This document shows positions 10,676-18,365 of a stretch of DNA of 51,894 nt, one piece after another; the first letter of the stretch is position 1; each line of letters starts with the position of its first letter. Under the pieces are notes generated by a model that was not told the DNA's origin, searched no databases, and worked only from the letters and a program-made list of their open reading frames with translations. Source of the DNA: an uncultured Planctomycetaceae bacterium (GTDB lineage: Bacteria > Planctomycetota > Planctomycetia > Planctomycetales > Planctomycetaceae); assembly GCA_903861195.1 (NCBI GenBank), contig CAIOTJ010000136.1, positions 1-51,894 on the forward strand. Reading direction: 5' to 3'. The position numbers and the translations under genes are program-made.

Positions 10676-11620
10676 ATGCTGCCGGTTCCGCTCGCCGCCG
10701 ACTTCTTCGCCGAACAGGGCCTGGCGCTGGCCGGCAGCCTGCTGGTGGGAGCTGCGCTCGCCATCCTGGCCTGGCTGATCCAGCGGGCCCTCTCGTCGGA
10801 TGATCTCGAACAGGATCTCGAGTGGAGGTACGACGTCAACCGCATCAACGAACTGCGGCGCAGCGAGCCCCTGTACCGGTTCTTTTTTCCCCTGGTGCAA
10901 CTGCTGGCACGCTTCAACCGCGGACTGTTCGCCGATTCACTCCCCGAGATCCAGCGCGAGATTCAGGCGGCTGGTCTGTCCCGCTTCTGGACGGCCCCCG
11001 AATACCTGGGCAAGCTGGAATTGATCGCCGTCCTGCTGTTGCCGGGACTGCTCTACGCCTGCGTCGAGCTGATGGGTCCAGCCGGAACGATTATGGCGAT
11101 CTCACTGACCCTGCTGATGGCTTGGTTGCTGCGGATGCGACTGGCCAGCCGGGCGCGCCGCCGCCTCGTGCTGATCAAACGCCGAATGCCCTTCCTGCTC
11201 GACCTGTTGACCCTGCTGATGGAGGCGGGCTCGACCTTTCTGCAGGCGCTGCAAAAGGCCGTGGAACAGTTCGGTGAACACCCTGTGGGTGTGGAATTCG
11301 GACGGATGCTCTCCGAAATCCAGATGGGCAAAGGACGCACCCCGGCTCTGGAGGCGATGCGCGACCGCCTCCATGACGACGAGATCACCAGCATCATCGG
11401 TTCGATTATTCAGGGGGAACAACTGGGAACCCCCCTCGCCAAAATCTTCCGGACCCAGGCCGATGTGCTGCGGATCAAGCGCACCCAACGGGCCGAGACC
11501 ATCGCCAACGAGGCGGGGGTCCAGATGCTGTTGCCCACAGTCCTGGTGATGGCCTCCACCGTTCTGGTCATCCTGGGGCCCTTCGTGCTCGGCTTCATGT
11601 ACGCCGACTTCCTGGGGTAG
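10676..11620 (+). CDS. tadC: TadC-like inner-membrane platform protein (T2SSF family)
   Basis: The ATG at 10676 begins MLPVPLAADFF and gives 314 residues; a TTG at 10622 that overlaps the tadB stop is a possible earlier start. Spans lie near residues 15-32, 112-150 (two) and 284-310 of this version. The T2SSF loop contains MPFLLDLLTLLMEAGSTFLQ and ends in TIANEAGVQMLLPTVLVMAS, which leads into the last helix as in TadC. With TadB it should form the assembly platform. The downstream FHA gene follows after 9 bp. Confidence 0.9.
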   Translation: MLPVPLAADFFAEQGLALAGSLLVGAALAILAWLIQRALSSDDLEQDLEWRYDVNRINELRRSEPLYRFFFPLVQLLARFNRGLFADSLPEIQREIQAAGLSRFWTAPEYLGKLELIAVLLLPGLLYACVELMGPAGTIMAISLTLLMAWLLRMRLASRARRRLVLIKRRMPFLLDLLTLLMEAGSTFLQALQKAVEQFGEHPVGVEFGRMLSEIQMGKGRTPALEAMRDRLHDDEITSIIGSIIQGEQLGTPLAKIFRTQADVLRIKRTQRAETIANEAGVQMLLPTVLVMASTVLVILGPFVLGFMYADFLG

Positions 11621-11629
11621 ACTGCTCAC

Positions 11630-12685
11630 ATGGACAAGACGGCACAACTCGTGATTCAGACAGGGCCCGACCAGGGACAGGTTTTCCCACTGCAGAGTGA
11701 ACTGGTGCGTCTGGGCAGGGCGGACGGCAACGACATCGTTCTTTCCGATGCCACCCTGGCCGAGCACCACGCCAGCATCGTCTACCGTGAGGGCCGGTTC
11801 GCAATTGTCACCACGCATGCCGGGGGACTGCAAATCGATGAGACCCCCGTCCCTCCCGAGCGCTGGATCTGGCTTCCTGAACAGGCTGCGATTCGCCTGT
11901 CTCCCCACACGCTTCTGCAATTCACGGTGACCCCCGAAGCGCAGCAGACCGCGACGTCCCCAACGGTCTCCGCTCCGCCCCTCCAGGAGACAGTTCCCGC
12001 TGGTGCCGCAGCCGACGCCTCCCCCAGCCCCAGGCCCCACCCCCGCGCGGGAACCCCCAAGGCTCGCCGGATCCCCACTGCCGTCAGCCCGGGCGCCGAG
12101 ACCGTCGACGAGTCGACCGAGTCTCCCGCCAGGCCCCGCAAGTCGACTGAAAAGAAGGGACGGCAAACCGCCCGGTTCATCACGGATGGCCCAGGGGAAC
12201 CCTTGGTGCGGCTGGGTGAAGATGGCCAACTTCCAGAACTGTCGCTGACGGAGTCGGGCGCCGAGGGGAAGACCTCGTCCCGAACCCGCGAGTCGAACCC
12301 CTACCTGCTGTTGGGCGTCGTGTTCGTGAGTCTGCTGATGACCGGTGCCATGCTGTTCATGGAGGGAGAAGATTCGTATCTTCCGCCGCAGAACCAGGCC
12401 GCTGCCCGCCAGGAACTGGCCGAGTACCTGGGGGCCGATACCGACAGTCCGACCCCGTATCAGCTGGCGTTGCGGCGGTCGCGGCAGGCTTGGGCCCGTG
12501 GTGACCGGTCGGGAGAAAAGGAAGAACTGCGCCGCGTCCTGCATATGCTGCGGTCGGAAGCCAAGGAACGCCTGCAGAAGTTCTCGGGACTCACCGGCCG
12601 GCTCGACTACGACTACGATGACACTTCCAAGCGCAGCGATCGCCGCCTGGAGGAATTGATCGCCATCCTGCTGTCCGACGCCTGA
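11630..12685 (+). CDS. FHA-domain membrane protein
   Basis: This 351-residue protein has an FHA domain at residues about 8-100, with VRLGRADGND and SDATLAEHHASI giving the Arg, Ser and His of phosphothreonine recognition. A long Pro/Ser/Thr-rich linker (about 105-215) could be a kinase substrate. One membrane span (about 224-244, in NPYLLLGVVFVSLLMTG) is followed by a charged, probably helical extracytoplasmic tail. It lies between tadC and the Ser/Thr kinase, 12 bp from the kinase start. I infer that it links kinase output to the Tad machine. No enzymatic motif is visible. Confidence 0.85.
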   Translation: MDKTAQLVIQTGPDQGQVFPLQSELVRLGRADGNDIVLSDATLAEHHASIVYREGRFAIVTTHAGGLQIDETPVPPERWIWLPEQAAIRLSPHTLLQFTVTPEAQQTATSPTVSAPPLQETVPAGAAADASPSPRPHPRAGTPKARRIPTAVSPGAETVDESTESPARPRKSTEKKGRQTARFITDGPGEPLVRLGEDGQLPELSLTESGAEGKTSSRTRESNPYLLLGVVFVSLLMTGAMLFMEGEDSYLPPQNQAAARQELAEYLGADTDSPTPYQLALRRSRQAWARGDRSGEKEELRRVLHMLRSEAKERLQKFSGLTGRLDYDYDDTSKRSDRRLEELIAILLSDA

Positions 12686-12697
12686 AGGACCCGTTCC

Positions 12698-14653
12698 GTG
12701 GACACTCATCCGCGATATCAACCTGTAGACAAGATTGCCTCCGGCAGTTTCGCGACTGTGTACCGGGGCAAGGATCTCGAACTCGGGCGCGAGGTGGCCA
12801 TCAAGCAGATTCACGAGCAGTACCTCACAGACCCACAGCAACTCGAACGGTATTGGGCCGAGGCGCAGCTGCTCGCCAGCTTCCAGCACCCCAACATCGT
12901 GACGATCTACGACCTGGTCCGCGACCGTGGCTGGCTGATCATGGAATTGATGCAGTCGGACCTGTCGAAGGTCGCCGGCCGTCGTCCCATGGACGTCAAC
13001 GCCCTCCGCACCGCCCTCGCACACTGCCTGCGGGCCTTGAAGTTTCTGCATGCCCACGGCATCGTGCACGGCGATGTGAAGCCCAGCAACATGATGATCG
13101 ACCGGCGGCGCCGGGTGAAATTGGGCGATTTCGGATTGGCCCGCCGGGTCTCGGACGAGACCGGAAGCCTGATTCGCGGCACCACCAAGTACATGGCCCC
13201 GGAGGTGGTCTCTGAGGAGTTTGGCGAAGTGGGCCCGGCCAGTGACCTTTACTCTCTGGGATTCGCCGCCTATGAGCTGTTGGCGGGCGAGCATTTTGAA
13301 GAACTCTTCCCAGGTCTCAACACCTCGGGCCGCGACCGGCAAATGGCCTGGATGATGTGGCACGCCGCTCCGGACCGGCGACTGCCCGAAATCAGCCGCG
13401 TCCTGGCCGACGTTCCCGCCGATCTGGCCAAGACCATTCAGAAACTGTGTGCCAAACCCCAGGCTGACCGCTACCAAAACGCCGACGAGGCCCTCTCCGA
13501 TCTGAACATCGATCTCAAGATTGTCAAAACGGGAGAGGAATCATCGGCGACCATCCGGCGTCCGGAAAAACCCGTGGAACCCGGCAGCGACCCCAAACGG
13601 CGGCTGCTGCTGATCGGCGCTTTCAGCCTCAGCGCCCTGGCTTCCCTGGCGATGCTCTTCATGAGCCCTGGGGGAGGTTCGAACCAGGCCTCTCAAGCCC
13701 CCCAGGCGGTGACTCGGGAAGGAATTGTGAATGATGTCCGACGCGAACTGATGGAAATCGATCTGCTGACCTCCGAAGGAGCCGTGGTTCCCATCAAGCT
13801 GGGGAAGGAACCGAAGATTCGTCAGAAGGAAAATCAGCAGGAGTACATGGCGGTGGCCGCCCTCAAGAAGGGAGATCGGGTCGAAATCACCTTTGGAGAA
13901 AGCAAGGGAGAGCAGCGTGCCACGGTCGAGGTCAGCCGCCCCGTCACCACCACCGGGCAGATTCGCCAGGTCGACCCCCAGCGGGGAGTTGTGGGGATCG
14001 TCTACAGTCCCGAAGCGGGGGCTGAGGTCGTCGAGATGACCTGCCAACCAACCGCCAAAGTGCAGATCAACGGCCGCAATGCCGAGTTTGCACAGATCGA
14101 ACCGGACGATCGGGTTGAGGTGATTCACCTCCCCTCCAAGACACCCGATGCCCCCCGGACAATCATCGAGATTTCCGCCCGGCGCACAATGCACTCCAAG
14201 GGCTATGTCGCGGGAGTCATCGATCAGAATGGCCGCCCCGCGCTGCGCCTCGACCGTTTCGGCAAAATCGAGACGCTCCCGTTCGCCGAAAATTGCTTGA
14301 TTCAGATCTCAGGAATCGATGCCCCCCCTCCTCTCCAACCCTCGGACCTCAAGCCCGATGACCGGGTCGAAATCTCACACGATGTCGAGGTGACCGAGGT
14401 CCAGGCGACCCGGCGCACGCGTGCCGTGGGGACCGTGATGCAGGTGGAGCTTCCCGCGCGCGAGCTGGTCGTCCGCAGCAACGATGGCAAGGAAACCCGC
14501 TACGCCGTCGCTCCGGACTGTGCCATTGAGCTCGATAGTCACCCCGCCCAACTCGATGAGTTAAAAAAGTTTTACCGGCTCGATCTCAGCTACGATGCTC
14601 CTCCGACCGGGCCCGCGATCATTCGTGTGGTTGACGCCAAGTCGACACAATAG
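12698..14653 (+). CDS. Membrane Ser/Thr protein kinase with extracytoplasmic repeat domain
   Basis: This 651-residue protein starts at a GTG behind an AAGGA ribosome site. The kinase domain (about residues 7-275) has a glycine loop ASGSFATVYRG, Lys36 in VAIKQI, catalytic-loop HGDVKPSN (Asp126), DFG at 144-146 and GTTKYMAPE at 161-169. The catalytic loop has His-Gly-Asp instead of His-Arg-Asp, so it is a non-RD kinase. A membrane span (about 301-322) is followed by about 320 residues of repeated beta-rich units ending DDRVEI or GDRVEI, resembling tandem DUF5666-type domains. It probably senses an extracytoplasmic cue and phosphorylates partners recognised by the two FHA proteins encoded upstream. 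The target is inferred. Confidence 0.93.
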   Translation: MDTHPRYQPVDKIASGSFATVYRGKDLELGREVAIKQIHEQYLTDPQQLERYWAEAQLLASFQHPNIVTIYDLVRDRGWLIMELMQSDLSKVAGRRPMDVNALRTALAHCLRALKFLHAHGIVHGDVKPSNMMIDRRRRVKLGDFGLARRVSDETGSLIRGTTKYMAPEVVSEEFGEVGPASDLYSLGFAAYELLAGEHFEELFPGLNTSGRDRQMAWMMWHAAPDRRLPEISRVLADVPADLAKTIQKLCAKPQADRYQNADEALSDLNIDLKIVKTGEESSATIRRPEKPVEPGSDPKRRLLLIGAFSLSALASLAMLFMSPGGGSNQASQAPQAVTREGIVNDVRRELMEIDLLTSEGAVVPIKLGKEPKIRQKENQQEYMAVAALKKGDRVEITFGESKGEQRATVEVSRPVTTTGQIRQVDPQRGVVGIVYSPEAGAEVVEMTCQPTAKVQINGRNAEFAQIEPDDRVEVIHLPSKTPDAPRTIIEISARRTMHSKGYVAGVIDQNGRPALRLDRFGKIETLPFAENCLIQISGIDAPPPLQPSDLKPDDRVEISHDVEVTEVQATRRTRAVGTVMQVELPARELVVRSNDGKETRYAVAPDCAIELDSHPAQLDELKKFYRLDLSYDAPPTGPAIIRVVDAKSTQ

Positions 14654-14761
14654 CGGCCGGTGACTTGGTCACCCTCCCCGCCAGCGTTGTTCGTGGAACG
14701 GCCATCGGTAGAAGTACGCGCGGTCGGGCTGCGGCGGTCGGACGGAACAAGGCTGGATCCC

Positions 14762-14802
14762 AAAAACATCCAGCCCTCCGCACCCATTGGTGCGGAGGGC
14801 TG
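14762..14802 (-). terminator. Intrinsic terminator of the cotH-like gene
   Basis: A perfect 14-bp inverted repeat (14771-14784 and 14789-14802) encloses a CATT loop. On the minus strand it is followed by GATG and a run of five T (14766-14762). It lies 28 bp beyond the stop of the minus-strand CotH-like gene. On the plus strand there is no T tract, but the stem could also help to stop reading from the kinase gene, which converges on it. Confidence 0.85.
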
Positions 14803-14830
14803 GCTGACTCAACGGCCCCGCCGTTTGTCC

Positions 14831-17485
14831 TCAGCGAGACGGGGTTTCCAGTTCCTTGATCGCCGGGTGTTCCAGCAGAAACTTCCGGCGTTGATCGGCG
14901 AACTGCTTGAGAGTCAGCCGTCCCGGACGCCCTTCTGTTGCCTGAGGCTCCTGCTCGGAAACATTCCGCTGGAACTCCGCCAGCGACGAGAGCTTGCGGG
15001 TGTCGGCGGCCAACTCTGGCTCAATGCGCTTCGCATGACTGGCCACGATCGGACCCAGCTTGTTCCAGTCGAGCCAGTCCTCGGCAATCGCCTTCACATG
15101 GGCCAGGTAGCGGCGGCGCAGTTCGGGTACCGCCAACAGCCGACTACGCAGGGGCTTGCTGGCATCCTGCATCCCGACCAGCGGATCCAACTCCACACCA
15201 CCACCCATTCCGGGACCCCCAAATTCACCACGGGGGCCCCTCCCCCGAACTTGACCGCCGCGACCTTCACCACGCGGACCCCCTTCTCGCCCACCCCGGT
15301 CGGCTGAGCCGGGAGGGGCGTTGTCTTCCGGCCGACGGGGCCGCGGCGGACGGGCGGGATCTGCCCCCTCGGGTCCGCGCGGCTCGCGTCCCTCGGACTC
15401 TGGACCCCCTTCAGGTCGGCGGGGGCGATCTCCCCCGAGACCGCCGCCGGGACCACCCCGAAATCCACCAGGACCGCCGGGAAACCCTCCAGGAGGACCG
15501 AACCCGCCACGGCCTCCGCGTCCACCCGGGCCGCCCGGTCCACCCATCATTCCAGGGCCCATGGCGACCTGGAGTGTTTCGTTCATATCGTGGGGCAGAA
15601 TGTGGAATCGCCCATCCTTATCGAGGAACAGGCTGTAATCGCTGGCCCGCACCCAGTAGCCATCCCCGTTGATCAGCGTTGCATCGAGTGCCAGAAACCA
15701 CAGGGCGCCATCGACATCCAAAATCGGATCCAGTGCCGCCTCCAATTGGTCCAGCGGTGTCTCAGTCAGCACCTTGGTCAGTTGGATGAGGGCTTTCCAG
15801 TCTTCTGCCTGGTCTTTGGTCTTGATCGAGAAGATCTGCTTGTAACGCGCGATGTCGTCGCCCATGTACTGGAGACCGCCCCGGCCCCCGGGGCTCCCCG
15901 GAACTTTCCAGCGAGCCCCTTTGGGATTACTGAAATGCCGCGTCAGAAAATCCTTGTTGAATTGCTCGACATTCACATACAAGCCCCAGCTTTCGCCGTT
16001 GATCACCACCCGCACGTAGTTCGCCCGAGGGGTAGGAATGTACTGCCCGGCGACGTGCGAATAGAGCGCGGTGTGGAGGAATGTCGGATCCTCATGCGAA
16101 TTCAGCAGATTCAGCGTCTTCGCTCCCAGCCAATTCTGTTGCTTGTCGACCAAATCGAGGGAGACATTCAGCGACCGCTTGTGACCGGCCCCCACCATTC
16201 CAAACGACGACATGCCGCGAAACTGAATCCCCACCATCGGGTACGTCTTGCCATCCACCGTGAGGTTCGCCGGGACATCCACATCGGTGCGGTGGAAGTC
16301 CGCCAGCTCTTCTTCCCACTGATCATTTTCAAAATCTATGAAGAGGGTCCGGATGACATTGTCGGCATACAGGTCCCCCTCCAGCGGCTGAACATCTGAC
16401 TTGGCCACCTTCGGACCGGGAGAGACGGGCTCTTCCTCGCGACGGCCGGGAAAACCAAACCCTCCTCGACGGCCACCGCGGCCGCCAGCGGCCTTGCGCG
16501 CCTCTGCTCGCTCCTCGCTATTCAGCCATCCGTTATTGTCATGATCAAACTCAGCCAGCAGTTTCCGCTCGCCACCGCCTGGCGGACCAAAGCCACCAGG
16601 GCCACCAAAGCCGCCAGGGCCGCCGGGAAAACCCCCAAATTGGTCAGCGGGAAACTCAAATGAGTTCCCCTGCAGTTTCTTCCATTCGTCTTTTTGAGTG
16701 TCTTTCAAAACGGCCAGAGCCTGCCCGTCAATCTCCCTCCGCGCCTCGGGAGGGAGAAACGGTGGTGCCTGATCCAGAATCTCGTCGAGTCGCTCACGCT
16801 GCTCTTGAGTCAAGTTCAACCGCTCAGCCACGGGAGGCCGGCGGAGCGCACCAGTCCCGGCACGCTGCAAATCGAGTTCACTCAGCCGCGACCACTGCTG
16901 CGCATCGAGAACCTTGTTCAACTCCTTGAAAGCTGCCTGTCCCGCCTGCTCCTGACGACCGCGCAGGGCGGCGAACTTTTTATCACGCTCTTCCGGCTCG
17001 AGTTCAAAAACCTCGCGAACATCAAACCCTTCCATCGCCGAGCGCAGATCCCCCTGCAGCCTGTCGACAATTGCCTGCGACTGCTGCTGCTGGTCCGCGC
17101 TCAACCGCAGATCTTTCTGCACCTCGGGCAGGGCCACAAGGTTGACCAGATCGGTTTCCGGCAATGGCCGCATGAAGGCTGGCATGCGTAGAGCGCCGCC
17201 AAAACCGCCGGGGGGGCCCCCAAAACCACCCGGAGGCCCTCCAAAACCACCCCCCGGTCCTCCTGGACCTCCTCCGCCGCGCTGACCAAACCCCGCTTGG
17301 CCAAATCCCCCAGGACCGGGTCGAACTTGCCCACCCTCCTGGACCTCCCGGCGCGGCCCCTGTTCGGCCCCGCTGTTGTCATCGGGTCGCCGGGGACGAT
17401 TGGGGCGTTCCTCTTGGGCAACGGCGGCCCCCAGAGAGAGCCCCACACAGGCCGCCGCAAAGGCGGTGATTGCAATACGACGCAT
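14831..17485 (-). CDS. Secreted CotH-family protein with Spy-like region and EF-hand
   Basis: This 884-residue protein has a signal peptide (residues 1-23, AVA-QE). Domains in order: a Gly/Pro-rich segment with GGFGGPP repeats (about 50-100); two helical segments of the LTxxQ/Spy-CpxP kind (about 105-275, RLSADQQQQS and LNLTQEQRER); an EF-hand loop (314-325, DHDNNG then Glu325); a CotH domain (about 365-640) with GDGYWVRASDYSLF and ILPHDMNET near 608-637; a second Gly/Arg-rich linker (about 640-760); and a helical C-terminus. CotH proteins are protein kinase-like; the Asp residues at 616 and 633 are candidates for catalysis. A GGAG site precedes the ATG. A DUF4956 gene lies 27 bp upstream, a common pairing. 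The substrate is unknown. Confidence 0.9.
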   Translation of the reverse strand: MRRIAITAFAAACVGLSLGAAVAQEERPNRPRRPDDNSGAEQGPRREVQEGGQVRPGPGGFGQAGFGQRGGGGPGGPGGGFGGPPGGFGGPPGGFGGALRMPAFMRPLPETDLVNLVALPEVQKDLRLSADQQQQSQAIVDRLQGDLRSAMEGFDVREVFELEPEERDKKFAALRGRQEQAGQAAFKELNKVLDAQQWSRLSELDLQRAGTGALRRPPVAERLNLTQEQRERLDEILDQAPPFLPPEARREIDGQALAVLKDTQKDEWKKLQGNSFEFPADQFGGFPGGPGGFGGPGGFGPPGGGERKLLAEFDHDNNGWLNSEERAEARKAAGGRGGRRGGFGFPGRREEEPVSPGPKVAKSDVQPLEGDLYADNVIRTLFIDFENDQWEEELADFHRTDVDVPANLTVDGKTYPMVGIQFRGMSSFGMVGAGHKRSLNVSLDLVDKQQNWLGAKTLNLLNSHEDPTFLHTALYSHVAGQYIPTPRANYVRVVINGESWGLYVNVEQFNKDFLTRHFSNPKGARWKVPGSPGGRGGLQYMGDDIARYKQIFSIKTKDQAEDWKALIQLTKVLTETPLDQLEAALDPILDVDGALWFLALDATLINGDGYWVRASDYSLFLDKDGRFHILPHDMNETLQVAMGPGMMGGPGGPGGRGGRGGFGPPGGFPGGPGGFRGGPGGGLGGDRPRRPEGGPESEGREPRGPEGADPARPPRPRRPEDNAPPGSADRGGREGGPRGEGRGGQVRGRGPRGEFGGPGMGGGVELDPLVGMQDASKPLRSRLLAVPELRRRYLAHVKAIAEDWLDWNKLGPIVASHAKRIEPELAADTRKLSSLAEFQRNVSEQEPQATEGRPGRLTLKQFADQRRKFLLEHPAIKELETPSR
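17192..17251 (-). repeat. In-frame Gly/Phe/Pro repeats within the cotH-like gene
   Basis: Two complete and one partial 21-bp units encode GGFGGPP in tandem (residues 79-97 of the CotH-like protein). They lie in a longer Gly-rich linker after the signal peptide. The repeats keep frame and amino acid pattern, so they are a protein linker and not a mobile or CRISPR-type array. Slippage could change their number between strains. Confidence 0.7.
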
Positions 17486-17512
17486 GTTTGGTTCTCCGCT
17501 TGGGTTCCGCTC

Positions 17513-18196
17513 TTACGATCGCTTCAGCTCGACGCCCAAGATCCCTTCGGTCTGGCTCAGGTCCACAACCACCTGGGGAAGATCCTCGGCATTTTTCAAA
17601 CGCACCACATAAATCAGCTCCAATCCCGCACCCTGCTTCCACAGACTGGTTTCATGGATGTGATGTTGGTCGCAATAGCGGTTCAACACCGGATCCACCA
17701 GGTCGCCGGGCTTCTGCCCCATGGCCACACGCACCATCAGCTTCCCGGGAACTTCCCGATCGACATCGGTGGTGGGCAGGTCCCACAGATGCGAGAGCGA
17801 CACCGCCGCCATTCCCACCACCAGCAGCCCCAGTGGGGCCACCCAGAACAGACCCGCCCCCGCCGCCATTCCCACCACCACGGTGAAGATGACAAACGCC
17901 GTGTCCCGCGTATCCTCCACCACTGTCCGGAAGCGCACGATCGACAGCGCCCCCACCAGGCTGAAGGCTCGCGCCACGCTGCTGCCGATCACGATCGAAA
18001 CCAGCGAAATCAGCACCGACAACAACACCAGAGTGGTCACCAGGCCCGTCGTGGCTGCCCGGTCACGGCCATGTGAGAAGCGGTAAATCACCGCCACACA
18101 CAGTCCGCACACCAGCGCCACCACCAGGCGGGCCAACAGAGTCAAGACCGTCAGCTTCTCAGGATCAGCAACAGAAGAATTCAGCCAGTCGGGCAT
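17513..18196 (-). CDS. DUF4956 family membrane protein
   Basis: This 227-residue protein has a short cytosolic head, then four hydrophobic spans in the first 140 residues and a soluble C-terminal domain. The conserved core GSSVARAFSLVGALSIVRFRTVVEDTRD is the DUF4956 signature, in which the ARAF..GALSIVRFR stretch lies between spans 2 and 3. DUF4956 genes usually sit next to CotH and VTC-type polyphosphate polymerase genes; here only CotH is present, 27 bp downstream. The two genes are probably one operon. The biochemical role of the family is not established. Confidence 0.9.
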   Translation of the reverse strand: MPDWLNSSVADPEKLTVLTLLARLVVALVCGLCVAVIYRFSHGRDRAATTGLVTTLVLLSVLISLVSIVIGSSVARAFSLVGALSIVRFRTVVEDTRDTAFVIFTVVVGMAAGAGLFWVAPLGLLVVGMAAVSLSHLWDLPTTDVDREVPGKLMVRVAMGQKPGDLVDPVLNRYCDQHHIHETSLWKQGAGLELIYVVRLKNAEDLPQVVVDLSQTEGILGVELKRS

Positions 18197-18365
18197 GGGA
18201 CTCAGAGCAAAAGGAAGATTGTCTCTTGTTTCCAGTCACCCGCGCATCGTCCAAAACGCCTGGCCGACAGGGATAAAACACTCCGCTGGAACAAAAGTCG
18301 CTGCGGCACAGAACAAAATCCCCAAAAACCTCGAAACACGCCGTCGAACGCATTGGGCTGGTCGA

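Noticed and set aside
11102-13477. 791-codon open frame on the minus strand
   Set aside because: It lies antisense to tadC, the FHA gene and the kinase, all of which have clear domains. Long antisense frames are common in such GC-rich coding DNA.
17192-17300. Regular repeats resembling a CRISPR or satellite
   Set aside because: They are in frame and encode a Gly-rich linker of the CotH protein; spacers and repeat lengths do not fit CRISPR.
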